Shown here in pieces: positions 26,543-35,335 of a stretch of 46,165 bases of DNA. The translations under genes and the position numbers were made by a program. The DNA is from Gammaproteobacteria bacterium (GTDB taxonomy: Bacteria > Pseudomonadota > Gammaproteobacteria > Pseudomonadales > Cellvibrionaceae). The stretch is taken from contig JANYIO010000265.1 in the NCBI GenBank assembly GCA_025362015.1, positions 1 to 46,165 on the forward strand, given 5' to 3'. Position 1 is the first letter of the stretch. The number at the start of each line of letters is the position of its first letter. The notes below the pieces were generated by a model. The model worked only from the letters and a program-made list of their open reading frames with translations. It did not search any database and was not told where the DNA came from.

Positions 26543-26921
26543 GTCAAAACTCCGTCACATTCTTTCACTAATGGGGATTCAGCAATAGCTGTGCCAGCTA
26601 TTCCTCACTACAGCGTAGCAGTGGATTATATGTTTGCTAGGAATGGGGGCTGGTATTAAGGTTTTTTTAACGCAATCGGAAACAAGAAAGATCTCTGCGT
26701 ACAAATTTCAAGCGAAATGAATGAACAAGCAGTGCAAGGTTTTGCAGGCTGGCCGTCTTTGGGCAATAAATATTATGAATTAAACGCCTCGCCGCAAGCA
26801 GCGAGGTATATTTTTGTTCCAAAAATTTATTTCGTGGCAAGCCACGGGGAATTTAGCCATCGCTTGCGATTAAAATCCAGTATCGCCCCTTCGTGGCCTC
26901 ATTCAAAGAAACACTATTTGA
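26543..26921. other. Gene-free gap between fliK and fliL with two hairpins
   Basis: I see no convincing gene here. Two stem-loops stand out: CCTCGC/GCGAGG (26787-26792 with 26801-26806), followed on the plus strand by TATATTTTTG, and CGTGGC/GCCACG (26833-26838 with 26841-26846), followed on the minus strand by an AT-rich AAATAAATTTTT. The second could terminate or attenuate transcription coming out of fliK, which would leave fliL onward under its own promoter. An open frame at 26717-26956 (+) crosses both hairpins and has no family match that I recognise. Confidence 0.55.
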
Positions 26922-28469
26922 TTAGGCGTAATGGTCCACTAGACGCTGCTGAATAATAGCGGAAACCCTTACCAGGGTTTCATCTTCAACTAATTCTGCG
27001 GTACCGCCCTGACCTTGCTGCCCCTTGGCTTCGCCTTGCTGGCGATGAAAGGATCTATCTGAAACATCAACATTCACTAAATTTAAACCCTGCTCACTAA
27101 ACATGTCGCGTAAACGAGTAAGGCTTTGATCAAGCACCTCCCGCACACCCGCGTGATGGCTGGTAAAACTCACACTAGCTTGATCTTGATTAACGCTGAC
27201 TTTTATATGCATCGGCCCAAGATCAGGTGGGTCTAAACGTATCTCAGCAGCAGTGACATTTTGTGCGGCCAACCAGAGTACTTTTTCACCAACAGCTTGG
27301 CTCCATTGCGGCTGCCCAACGGTAACGGGTATGGCAGCTTGTACAACAAAACTTCGCGTTGCAGGCGCTAGTGAATCTGCGCTGCGCCCAAACGCATCAG
27401 GCGCCGCCGAAGAAATATTTGTATTGGCAGTTGTTGTCGATTTATTACCGCTATCACCTAGCGCCTGCTCAGCTGCATTTGCCTTGGTGTGGCTAGTCAT
27501 GGATTGAAGCATTTTTTCAAATTGATTGTTTGAATCAATATCTGCTCCTGAAACCTGTGCTGTATCACTGGTTAGTGAAGCGTCACTTTTAGCGGTATCG
27601 GAAACAGTTGTATTTTTAAATGCGCCCAAAGGTGCAGTATCGGACGTAGCCTTCATGCCGACAACTTCTGCCTGTATGGCTGCCGAGGCTGCTATTGTTG
27701 GTGCAACTAACGTTGAAGTTGCTTCTGCATTTGCAGCAGGATTCTCTTGATAATTTACATTGAAACCATTCGTCAATACGGATGAATTAGTATTGGCGTT
27801 GTCGATTGCAGTAGAAGATTTTTCAGCATTATTTAATGATTTAATATCATTGGAAAGTTCTAACTGAGATTTAAACGCCGAGTTTTTTAATCCCTCAGGA
27901 TTTTCAGCGCTCGATTTAATTCCATCTCCATCTGTCACGGCAGCGGTTGTTTGTTCTGCAGTAGCCACACCGGGAATTATTACATTAGCGGCAGATTCTG
28001 AAACAGATTGCTCTGCACACTTTTGTTTTTTTTCTCTATTGATTTCTTCTCTATTGGCTTCTTCTCTACTGGTTTCACTGTCTAGCTTTTCTTTAGCGCT
28101 AGCTTGGCGCAGCTTCTCGCTTGCCAATTGCATCTTGTCGTTAGCCTGCCGCGACTTTTCATTGGCTTCTTGTAAATTATCGGCACGCTGAGAGGCCCGT
28201 TTATTAGCCGCACTATTCTCGATGTTAGCAGTGTTTTTAGCCGCAGCCGTATGACTTCTGGATTGTTTTTGGCTTCGATCACTTGAAGCTGTTTTCGCCC
28301 TCATTTGTGCTTTTGATTCTTCGTCCTGATCAGCTCGAATATCTTTCATAGTTTGCTGAAAATTCTGAGCAGAATGGTCATTGGCAACAACGCGATTAGG
28401 AGCGTTATTTACAGATTGTTGCGCAGGTGCCACATTTAATACACTGCCATACGCCGAACTACCATTCAT
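26922..28469 (-). CDS. fliK: Flagellar hook-length control protein FliK
   Basis: A 515-residue secreted ruler and switch protein. The first 350 residues are a low-complexity Ala/Ser/Asn/Glu/Lys region with helical charged repeats (SRQANDKMQLASEKLRQAS), as expected for the variable ruler part. The conserved C-terminal Flg_hook domain is clear: QWSQAVGEKVLWLAAQNVTAAEIRLDPPDLGPMHIKVSVNQDQASVSFTSHHAGVREVLDQSLTRLRDMFSEQGL. It binds FlhB to stop hook export. I start at ATG 28469, eight bases after AGGAG; a GTG two codons earlier is too close to that site. It lies directly downstream of the hptB module. Confidence 0.94.
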   Translation of the reverse strand: MNGSSAYGSVLNVAPAQQSVNNAPNRVVANDHSAQNFQQTMKDIRADQDEESKAQMRAKTASSDRSQKQSRSHTAAAKNTANIENSAANKRASQRADNLQEANEKSRQANDKMQLASEKLRQASAKEKLDSETSREEANREEINREKKQKCAEQSVSESAANVIIPGVATAEQTTAAVTDGDGIKSSAENPEGLKNSAFKSQLELSNDIKSLNNAEKSSTAIDNANTNSSVLTNGFNVNYQENPAANAEATSTLVAPTIAASAAIQAEVVGMKATSDTAPLGAFKNTTVSDTAKSDASLTSDTAQVSGADIDSNNQFEKMLQSMTSHTKANAAEQALGDSGNKSTTTANTNISSAAPDAFGRSADSLAPATRSFVVQAAIPVTVGQPQWSQAVGEKVLWLAAQNVTAAEIRLDPPDLGPMHIKVSVNQDQASVSFTSHHAGVREVLDQSLTRLRDMFSEQGLNLVNVDVSDRSFHRQQGEAKGQQGQGGTAELVEDETLVRVSAIIQQRLVDHYA

Positions 28470-28690
28470 TGCCACCGCTCCTGTGCCGTTACGGCAAATG
28501 TTTGCCGCTTTTACTGAAGGTTGAGGGATATTAAAAGATCTAACAGGATTAGAGCAAAGTAAGTGCCAAGTGTTTGCAGGCGAAATATTAATATAAAAGG
28601 AGCAGGAGGAATAAATTCTAAAGCAGTATTATGGAGCGCCTATTGCAGAGCATGTATTGCGAAGAGTATGTTGTAACGAATGTATATAAA

Positions 28691-28730
28691 AAGTATGGAT
28701 ATGAAAGTATGGATATGAAAGTATGGATTA
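28691..28730. repeat. 14-base tandem repeat, about three units
   Basis: The unit AAGTATGGATATGA occurs at 28691-28704 and 28705-28718, with a partial third copy at 28719-28730. It lies just downstream of the hptB stop in the 276-base gap before fliK. The remainder of this gap is AT-rich, and I see no gene in it. Confidence 0.85.
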
Positions 28731-28745
28731 AAAATCTAACAAAAA

Positions 28746-29090
28746 TTATTTTAAGTAATCAAGCAACATTTTTTGAATAACTGCAAATTCTTCTTCGATG
28801 CAACAAAGATCTTCAGCAAAACTTCCAAAATTGGAATCCAATGCTTTCTGTTCAAGCGAGCCGCATAAGCTTGCTAATTGCACCGCACCCAAATTGCTAC
28901 AGCTACCTTTAAAACTATGTGCGGCACGGCGAATAGCATCGCCATCCGTGGAGTGCATCAAAGACTGAAGTGTAGCTATGCGACTTCTGGAATCAGTTAA
29001 AAAAGTTTCAATTAACAAGGCAAAATCATCCTCCATGACTTCTTTCAACACATTGACTGCATCGTAATCTAGATGTTTTGGTTTAGTCAT
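28746..29090 (-). CDS. hptB: HptB-like histidine phosphotransfer protein
   Basis: A 114-residue single Hpt domain with phospho-acceptor His58 in AAHSFKGSCSNLGA, the canonical HSxKGSxxNxGA motif. In Pseudomonas aeruginosa HptB receives phosphate from several hybrid sensor kinases (PA1611, PA1976, PA2824, RetS) and passes it to the response regulator HsbR. The start ATG lies inside the hsbR stop region (overlap of eight bases); a TTG five codons upstream is less likely. The order hsbA-hsbR-hptB matches that of P. aeruginosa PA3347-PA3345, which supports the name, although here the module sits inside the fli block. The presence of the cognate kinases cannot be checked in this window. Confidence 0.85.
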   Translation of the reverse strand: MTKPKHLDYDAVNVLKEVMEDDFALLIETFLTDSRSRIATLQSLMHSTDGDAIRRAAHSFKGSCSNLGAVQLASLCGSLEQKALDSNFGSFAEDLCCIEEEFAVIQKMLLDYLK

Positions 29091-30792
29091 CGTTAACCCA
29101 CTCAAAAATCACGTCTACTTTATTACCGTTACCGGAGTAGCGCACCGTTTTACACAATTTTTCAACGAGTGAAATACCGCGGCCACTGTAGCCAAGAGTA
29201 GAAATATCTTTGCCACTTTGTGCAGTGAAGTCAAACCCTTTACCACTATCTTCAACGCACAAATTAAGTGTTCCACCCTCAACATTAGCCGAGAAAGTAA
29301 AATAAATACGCACAAAACCCGTCGTGATTTCATTTAAAAGATGTTCACGCAAACTATAGTATTGCGCAAAACCATCCGGTGATTTTTTTAACGCAGCATC
29401 TAAACCCAAAACACCATGTTCCAGGGCATTAGAATATAATTCCGCGAGAATGGTAAAAAGGCTTCCACTAAAACTCCGCAACTCTGGCACTTCCATTAAG
29501 ATATTGAGTAAGAATGGTAGGGGATCAAATACTTTAAAACTTTCCGGTTTTACCTCAAAGTGCATATTCCAGGTAACCATACACAATTCATGGCGAATGA
29601 AAGCGCGTTGCGCTTTATTATCGAGAATATCCGGGGCTTCCATTTTTATTTCAATAAAAGATAAATCATCGTCCTGCTCCCCACCGCCAATAAATTCTTT
29701 TACATCGCTAAGAATTTCATTGAATAATTTTTCAGGCTGTTGATTATTGGAAAAAATAGCCAGCAAACTTTCTTCGCCATACATATCTCCAACTGGATTA
29801 CGCGCTTCATGAATACCATCTGACCACATAAAAATTCTATCGCCAGCATCCAAATCAAAATGCTGCACATCATTTTTAAAATTTCGTTCAGACAGCACGC
29901 CGAGCGGCAAATGTGTTGATTGAATGTGGATAATACTGGCGTCTTTTGTGCGATAAATCATGCCAGCAGGCAAACCACCATTCCAAACTTTAATGTGATT
30001 GCGTCTAAAATTTATATCTATCATGGTGGCGCAACAAAACAGCCCAATGGGTAAAATTGCTTTTAATTTTTTATTAATTTCACACAACACATCAGACATT
30101 GAAAAGCCTTTGTGTATCATGTCATAAAAAATAGATGCCAGCGGCATAGCACCAATCGCCGCGGGCAAGCCGTGGCCAGTGAAATCGCCGAGTAAAACAA
30201 CCATATTGCCGTTGGGGCGAATAGCAGCCACCATTACATCGCCGTTAAAAACCGCCAACGATGATAAAAAATATTGTACATTGCTAGCATTCAAACAACC
30301 GCTGTGGGCAACATTATCAAATACTTGTTTAGCAACTGTTTGCTCTTGTAATAGCCGCCGATGATGCTGCGCTAATTGATCGCGCTGGCTCAACATTGTG
30401 GAGTGCAAACCACGCATCCGATTAAAGGATTTTATTTTAGCTTTTAAGATGACGCGATTGTAAGGTTTCGATAAAAAATCATCGCCACCAGCATCAAGAC
30501 AATGCACAAGTGATTCAGTATCTTGCAGGGAAGTCAGAAAAATAATGGGGACAAGTTCATCACCGGCCAATTGTTTTATTTGGCGCGCCGCACCGAAGCC
30601 ATCTAACTCAGGCATAAGCGCATCAAGCAAAACAATATCAGGGCGCTCTTGCTGGAAAATGGCAACAGCTTCAAGACCGTTCTTTGCAGAAAATACTTGA
30701 TGCCCTTCTTTGCGCACTATCGTTTCCAAAATCATCCGATCGGAATCAGTGTCATCGGCAACAAGAATTTTTAAGCTGTTTATATCTGTCAT
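29083..30792 (-). CDS. hsbR: HsbR-like response regulator with PP2C phosphatase and HATPase kinase domains
   Basis: A 569-residue three-domain regulator. Receiver: residues about 8-125, acidic pocket ADDTD (12-16), phospho-acceptor Asp57 in VLLDALMPE, Thr87 and Lys109. PP2C/RsbU-type Ser phosphatase: about 190-385, with VAAIRPNGNMVVLLGDFTGHGLPAAIGAM, MFMWSDGIHEARN-like metal-binding Asp residues and EQDDDLSFIEIK. C-terminal HATPase_c (RsbW-like anti-sigma kinase): about 430-565, with LAELYSNALEHGVLGLD and VEDSGKGFDF, GYSGRGISLVEKL. In P. aeruginosa phosphorylated HsbR dephosphorylates HsbA, and unphosphorylated HsbR phosphorylates it, shifting HsbA between FlgM and the diguanylate cyclase HsbD. 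Downstream hptB overlaps it. Confidence 0.88.
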   Translation of the reverse strand: MTDINSLKILVADDTDSDRMILETIVRKEGHQVFSAKNGLEAVAIFQQERPDIVLLDALMPELDGFGAARQIKQLAGDELVPIIFLTSLQDTESLVHCLDAGGDDFLSKPYNRVILKAKIKSFNRMRGLHSTMLSQRDQLAQHHRRLLQEQTVAKQVFDNVAHSGCLNASNVQYFLSSLAVFNGDVMVAAIRPNGNMVVLLGDFTGHGLPAAIGAMPLASIFYDMIHKGFSMSDVLCEINKKLKAILPIGLFCCATMIDINFRRNHIKVWNGGLPAGMIYRTKDASIIHIQSTHLPLGVLSERNFKNDVQHFDLDAGDRIFMWSDGIHEARNPVGDMYGEESLLAIFSNNQQPEKLFNEILSDVKEFIGGGEQDDDLSFIEIKMEAPDILDNKAQRAFIRHELCMVTWNMHFEVKPESFKVFDPLPFLLNILMEVPELRSFSGSLFTILAELYSNALEHGVLGLDAALKKSPDGFAQYYSLREHLLNEITTGFVRIYFTFSANVEGGTLNLCVEDSGKGFDFTAQSGKDISTLGYSGRGISLVEKLCKTVRYSGNGNKVDVIFEWVNDD

Positions 30793-30936
30793 AACAATAT
30801 CTCAAGGCAACTATGTTATAGCGGCTAAATATATATAACTACATATACAACTACATATAGCAACTTACACATAGCAACTACACGTCGCCTCTACTTCCAC
30901 TCACAATCCGTTGTGATATAGGTAATTTTTACTTGA

Positions 30937-31242
30937 TTATTGAATTGTGAACAATTGCTCAAAATTTGAAATCAGCAATATTTTTTTCACATCGGGCGAG
31001 CAATTAACAATCTCTATCTTCGAGCGCTCGCCTCCGGCGTGATCCCGCAACAGCAGTAGCATGCCTAGTGCAGAACTGTCCAGGTAAGATGTACCCTGTA
31101 AATCAACGCAGTAGTGACTGGGAGCCTGCGTAAGTTTTTCATAGCAATTACGAAAATCTTGATGCGAGCTGAAATCAAAACGCCCTTGGATGTAAATTGT
31201 AAATTGCGTACCATCTGCAGAAACAATTGATGTGATAGCCAT
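30937..31242 (-). CDS. hsbA: HsbA-like anti-sigma-factor antagonist (STAS domain)
   Basis: A 101-residue STAS-domain protein with the phosphorylatable serine motif CVDLQGTSYLDSSALGMLLLL; Ser56 is at the position I recall being reported for P. aeruginosa HsbA. Its partners there are the anti-sigma-28 factor FlgM (unphosphorylated form) and the diguanylate cyclase HsbD (phosphorylated form), so it links motility and c-di-GMP. GAGG lies six bases upstream of the ATG. It is the first gene of the three-gene switch; the 144 bases separating it from hsbR are AT-rich and carry short imperfect repeats of CAACTACATATA. Confidence 0.85.
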   Translation of the reverse strand: MAITSIVSADGTQFTIYIQGRFDFSSHQDFRNCYEKLTQAPSHYCVDLQGTSYLDSSALGMLLLLRDHAGGERSKIEIVNCSPDVKKILLISNFEQLFTIQ

Positions 31243-31342
31243 GTTTTACCTCTTTATCACATTATTCGAATATTCATTGTGTGGATTTTTGTCGATTTAG
31301 ACGGCAGTAAACCGGTTCCCTTAAACCATGGGCACTTCAAAC

Positions 31343-31369
31343 TATAAGGCATTTGGTTTATGCCATATA
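31343..31369. other. Stem-loop in the fliJ-hsbA gap
   Basis: TATAAGGCAT (31343-31352) and ATGCCATATA (31360-31369) are complementary apart from one A-A mismatch, with a seven-base loop. It lies about 100 bases before the hsbA start and 70 after the fliJ stop. With no T-run behind it, it could be an operator or a weak mRNA processing or attenuation element. The rest of this 197-base gap shows nothing further that I can name. Confidence 0.5.
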
Positions 31370-31439
31370 TCCTTTCAAACCTAAGGGTAGCCGATAACTA
31401 ACATTTGTATAGCCCTTAATAAAAGAATGAGCTCTATTT

Positions 31440-31889
31440 TTACTGTAACTCTTTACGTCCGTATTGCTGACTAACCAACTCATCCAATTCTTTTTGGAAG
31501 CGCTTGTCTAATAACAGGCTTTCGTCGTGCTCTAAACGAAGAATCAACTCCTTGATAGAATCACATTTGTGATGAGCTACACGCCATCGCTGTTGCAGTT
31601 TATCAAGTACTGCATTTAAACGCTCAAGTTTTGCTTGCTGTTCTTTACAGGCCTCACCCAACCGCTGAATAAACCCACTGTAGGCAATCAATTCATGCGG
31701 ACGCACATCCACTTTACGCTCTGAATAAGTTTGCAAATATTGCTTGGCATAGTCGTCCAACTCGCGCAGCTGCTGCGTTTCAGCGGCGACCAATGCACGT
31801 TGCTGACTAAGCTGCTGACCGGCCTCTTGCTCTTTGCGCTCGGCTAACATGAGCACTACTTGCAAACGCTTGGCGCGCGATTCAACCAT
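31440..31889 (-). CDS. fliJ: Flagellar export chaperone FliJ
   Basis: A 149-residue all-helical protein with a continuous coiled coil (RAKRLQVVLMLAERKEQEAGQQLSQQRALV...LEHDESLLLDKRFQKELDELVSQQYGRKE), as expected for the stalk-like FliJ that sits in the FliI hexamer and activates the export gate. Sequence conservation in the family is low, so the call rests on size, coiled coil, the start MVESRAKRLQ and its place right after fliI (78-base gap). It closes the fliE-fliJ gene run. Confidence 0.9.
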   Translation of the reverse strand: MVESRAKRLQVVLMLAERKEQEAGQQLSQQRALVAAETQQLRELDDYAKQYLQTYSERKVDVRPHELIAYSGFIQRLGEACKEQQAKLERLNAVLDKLQQRWRVAHHKCDSIKELILRLEHDESLLLDKRFQKELDELVSQQYGRKELQ

Positions 31890-31967
31890 AAGCCCATCCT
31901 AATATTAGCGGTCGCAATACTAACAGCTTAAGTCGCTGTTATTGATACTTAAGTAATTGCTAAATAG

Positions 31968-33347
31968 CTATTGCCGATGTTGCGCTGCTAAAGGCCCAGC
32001 TGCCTTGGGTGAAGGAGGCTTGAGCAAGACCTGTAAATTAGCAATAGATTCTGGCATTAACACCGGCTGCGCAATGCCTTGTTGAATAAATGCGCGCAAA
32101 TAGGGGAAGCGTTCAATAGCAATATCTGTTTCCGGATCAGCCCCCGGTGCATAGGCACCGATGGCAATAAGATCACGGTTTTGTTGATAACGCGCGAGCA
32201 ATTGTTTGAAGCGCTGCATCAGCTTGAGATGAGTATCTGACACTATATTTTGCATCACGCGGCTGATAGAAGCTTCCACATCAATCGCAGGATAAATACC
32301 CTCTTCTGCTAATTTACGCGAGAGCACTATATGGCCATCAAGAATCGCACGTGCGGCGTCCGCAATAGGGTCTTGTAGATCATCCCCTTCAGTCAGTACG
32401 GTGTAAAACGCTGTGATAGAACCTTCACCTTTTGCGGCATTACCCGCACGCTCAACTAACTGTGGAATTTTAGAAAAAACGGAAGGCGGATAACCCTTGG
32501 TCGCAGGAGGTTCACCGATTGCCAAAGCAATTTCACGCTGTGCCTGGGCAAACCGGGTTAGTGAATCCATTAACAACAATACATTTAAGCCTTTATCGCG
32601 ATAGTACTCAGCGATACGGCTGGCTAATTGCGCAGAGCGTAAACGCATCAGAGGCGCATCGTCTGCGGGTGATGCTACAACCACCGCACGGCGCAACCCT
32701 TCATCACCAAGAATATGATCAATAAATTCTTTTACTTCGCGACCACGCTCACCCACTAGCCCTACCACCACAACATCAGCAGTCGTAAATTTCGTCATCA
32801 TCCCCATCAATACACTTTTACCAACGCCGCTTCCCGCCATTAAACCAAGGCGTTGGCCGCGCCCTACGGTAACCAAGGCGTTGATAGCACGCACACCTAC
32901 ATCCAGCGGTTCGCTAATAGGATGGCGCTGCATGGGGTTAATTTCTTGCGGCGTAAAATCGAGAAATTCATCGCCGATTAGCGGGCCTTTGCTATCGAGT
33001 GGCTGACCAATTCCATTCACCACCCGGCCCAACAACTGCGGTCCGATACGCATACCTTGATGCGTAGAAACAGGTACTACTCGCGCACCAGGCTGAAGGC
33101 CTTCGACACGTTTGATCGGCATTAAAAAAACTTTTTCGCCGGAAAATCCTACAACTTCAGCTTCAATGCGGCGGCCATCATTATTGATAACTTCACATTG
33201 ATGTCCGACTGAAATATTAAGCCCAACGGCTTCCAGTGTTAAACCCACTGAACGCGTAATACGTCCTTCGGCAAGGGGTGCAAGATAAGCCAGATGACGC
33301 GGAGCATAGCGTTTAAGGCGAGAGCTTAGAGATTGGCGTTCGAACAT
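31968..33347 (-). CDS. fliI: Flagellum-specific export ATPase FliI
   Basis: A 459-residue F1-beta-like ATPase that powers unfolding and entry of export substrates. Walker A is AGSGVGKS (171-178), the arginine-rich [14 protein letters not shown] follows, and Walker B is [25 protein letters not shown] with the family motif [21 protein letters not shown]. The N-terminal beta-barrel domain (about 25-95) binds FliH. It begins 2 bases after the fliH stop. The C-terminal tail ([17 protein letters not shown]) is longer and less conserved than in E. coli. Confidence 0.98.
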   Translation of the reverse strand: MFERQSLSSRLKRYAPRHLAYLAPLAEGRITRSVGLTLEAVGLNISVGHQCEVINNDGRRIEAEVVGFSGEKVFLMPIKRVEGLQPGARVVPVSTHQGMRIGPQLLGRVVNGIGQPLDSKGPLIGDEFLDFTPQEINPMQRHPISEPLDVGVRAINALVTVGRGQRLGLMAGSGVGKSVLMGMMTKFTTADVVVVGLVGERGREVKEFIDHILGDEGLRRAVVVASPADDAPLMRLRSAQLASRIAEYYRDKGLNVLLLMDSLTRFAQAQREIALAIGEPPATKGYPPSVFSKIPQLVERAGNAAKGEGSITAFYTVLTEGDDLQDPIADAARAILDGHIVLSRKLAEEGIYPAIDVEASISRVMQNIVSDTHLKLMQRFKQLLARYQQNRDLIAIGAYAPGADPETDIAIERFPYLRAFIQQGIAQPVLMPESIANLQVLLKPPSPKAAGPLAAQHRQ

Positions 33348-33349
33348 CG

Positions 33350-34129
33350 TTAAACCCCCTCTTCATCCCCGTTCGCCAACTGTCCCGTTAAAAACTGTTC
33401 CAGCACTGTTTTTAAACGCAAGGATACTGAGTAATCCACACGGCTTTCTGGCGTTTCAATACGGCAACCACCAATTTGTAATTGCGTATCGCCAAAAAAT
33501 TTCCATTCGAGCTGCTGTTCTTCGGCATAACTTTCAAGTATTGCCAAATCATCTGGATTGACACAAATGCGGATGTTTTTGCTGCCCACCGGTAGCGCTG
33601 CTACAGCGGTTTTTACTAACGCTAAAATTTGGCTTGAATCTAACAGTAGCTCGCGCTGCACCACGCTTTGTGTGAGTGAACAAATAACATCAAGCAGCAT
33701 ATTTTCAAGATCATCATCCTGCGCCGTCAAGGGTTGTAAAAGTGCCTGCATCAAAGTTTGCATTCGCGCTTGCTCAATGGCTAGTTGCTCGCGCATTTCG
33801 ATAAGGCCTTGTTGACGCCCAGCTTCATAGCCTTCTGCTTGTCCCTGTTGCTGTCCATTTTTGAAACCTTGCGCAAAACCATCTTTCTCAACAGAGTCAA
33901 AAATATCTTGCATATGTTTAGCGCTCATTCCCGGTTTTGAGCGCACCGACATTTCAACATTTTCAATCGTTTCTTTACCTTGCCTGAGCAATTTATCGCG
34001 ACTCTCACGCGCTTCTTTTTCGGCGCTTGAAAGCACGCGGCCGCTATCCGTAACCGGTGGCATAACCCATGCGCGAACATCTCCTACACTTTCTGCAGGT
34101 ATACGGCCGGGTATTGATTTTGATGTCAT
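33350..34129 (-). CDS. fliH: Flagellar export ATPase regulator FliH
   Basis: A 259-residue stator-stalk protein. A glycine-spaced helical stretch ([32 protein letters not shown], about 90-122) is the GxxxG-repeat segment typical of FliH, followed by a VMA10/E-subunit-like C-terminal domain ([21 protein letters not shown]...[15 protein letters not shown]). It anchors FliI at FliN and FlhA. It lies 94 bases downstream of fliG and touches fliI. Confidence 0.94.
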   Translation of the reverse strand: MTSKSIPGRIPAESVGDVRAWVMPPVTDSGRVLSSAEKEARESRDKLLRQGKETIENVEMSVRSKPGMSAKHMQDIFDSVEKDGFAQGFKNGQQQGQAEGYEAGRQQGLIEMREQLAIEQARMQTLMQALLQPLTAQDDDLENMLLDVICSLTQSVVQRELLLDSSQILALVKTAVAALPVGSKNIRICVNPDDLAILESYAEEQQLEWKFFGDTQLQIGGCRIETPESRVDYSVSLRLKTVLEQFLTGQLANGDEEGV

Positions 34130-34223
34130 CTGTTTACCATCTCAGTCGTAATGCAAAACGCTTGTTTATAAATAATCATTTGGCAAAAATTAAACCATTA
34201 TTTTTATTAAACCATTGTCTTAA

Positions 34224-35255
34224 TTAAACCATTGCTTCGCCACTGCCGCCCAACGAGATCTCACCTGAGTCAGCCATACGTCGGGCAATAGTAAGAATTT
34301 CTTTTTGCGCCGCTTCCACGTCGGATAAGCGCATGGGGGGTTTGGTTTCCAAATCGTCGCGCAGTAATTCGGCAGCACGCTTGGACATATTTTGAAATAT
34401 TTTTTCTTGCAATGCTTCATCCGCACCCTTAAGTGCAACAATCAATACTTCCGATGAAACCTCGCGTAATAATGCTTGAATACCACGATCTTCCACGTCT
34501 TTAAGGTTATCAAATACAAACATAAGATCTTGAATTTGGTTGCCCATATCTTCATCGAGCTCTTTGATGGAATCCATCAAGTCGGCTTCAATAGAACCAT
34601 CAAGATTGTTCATAATTTCCGCCGCCACTTTGTAACCACCCATAGCTTTGGTTTGCGAGCTGGCATTACCAGAAAATTGTTTTTCGAGAATATCATTTAA
34701 TTCATGTAACGCAGTGGGTTGCACGGTATCCAGTGACGCAACGCGCATCATGATATCAATGCGAACTTTTTCAGTGAAAAATGCCAGAATTTCAGCGGCT
34801 TGGTCGGCATCTAAATAGGCGATAACGATGGCCTGAATTTGTGGATGTTCATTGCGAATAATATCGGCTACTGACCGCGCTTCCATCCATTTTAATGTGT
34901 CTAATCCCGTGGTATTTCCACCGAGTAAAATACGGTCAATCAAACTATGAGCCTTGTCTTCACCGAGTGCTGTAACGAGCATTTTACGAATGTAACCATC
35001 GGCGCCTACACCCAAGCCAGTTAAGGTGCGCACCTCCTCTAAAAAACTACTCATGACCGCTTGCACATCTGCTTGCTGGACGTTGTTAAGTTGCGTCATA
35101 GCACCGCCAATACGCTGTACCTCTTTAGGGCCCATATGCTTGAGAATTTCCGCAGCATCTTGCTCACCAAGCGACATCAATAAAATGGCGGCTTGATCTA
35201 GATAGCGCAACTTTCCTTTAGGCTTGTCTGCAGGTTTATCAGGAGCATTACTCAT
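34224..35255 (-). CDS. fliG: Flagellar motor switch protein FliG
   Basis: A 343-residue rotor protein linking the MS ring to the C ring. The N-terminal domain (LRYLDQAAILLMSLGEQDAAEILKHMGPKEVQ) binds FliF, the middle has the EHPQIQAIVIAYLDADQAAEIL armadillo segment, and the C-terminal torque domain keeps the charged helix (KGADEALQEKIFQNMSKRAAELLRDDLE) used against the stator. The end ISLGGSGEAMV agrees with other polar-flagellum FliG. It lies 80 bases after fliF. Confidence 0.98.
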   Translation of the reverse strand: MSNAPDKPADKPKGKLRYLDQAAILLMSLGEQDAAEILKHMGPKEVQRIGGAMTQLNNVQQADVQAVMSSFLEEVRTLTGLGVGADGYIRKMLVTALGEDKAHSLIDRILLGGNTTGLDTLKWMEARSVADIIRNEHPQIQAIVIAYLDADQAAEILAFFTEKVRIDIMMRVASLDTVQPTALHELNDILEKQFSGNASSQTKAMGGYKVAAEIMNNLDGSIEADLMDSIKELDEDMGNQIQDLMFVFDNLKDVEDRGIQALLREVSSEVLIVALKGADEALQEKIFQNMSKRAAELLRDDLETKPPMRLSDVEAAQKEILTIARRMADSGEISLGGSGEAMV

Positions 35256-35335
35256 AATCTACTCATCATTGTAATCATCATAGTACTCGTCATAGTATTC
35301 TTCATAGTCATGGGTACAGGTTATTTTCAGTATTG

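Noticed and set aside
26717-26956. 79-residue open frame on the plus strand between fliL and fliK
   Set aside because: It runs through two hairpins and into the fliK 3' end; its composition looks like translated intergenic repeat.
31390-31397. GCCGATAA, an exact sigma-28 -10 element
   Set aside because: It faces the plus strand, antisense to fliJ, and no TAAAG-type -35 is found at the right distance.
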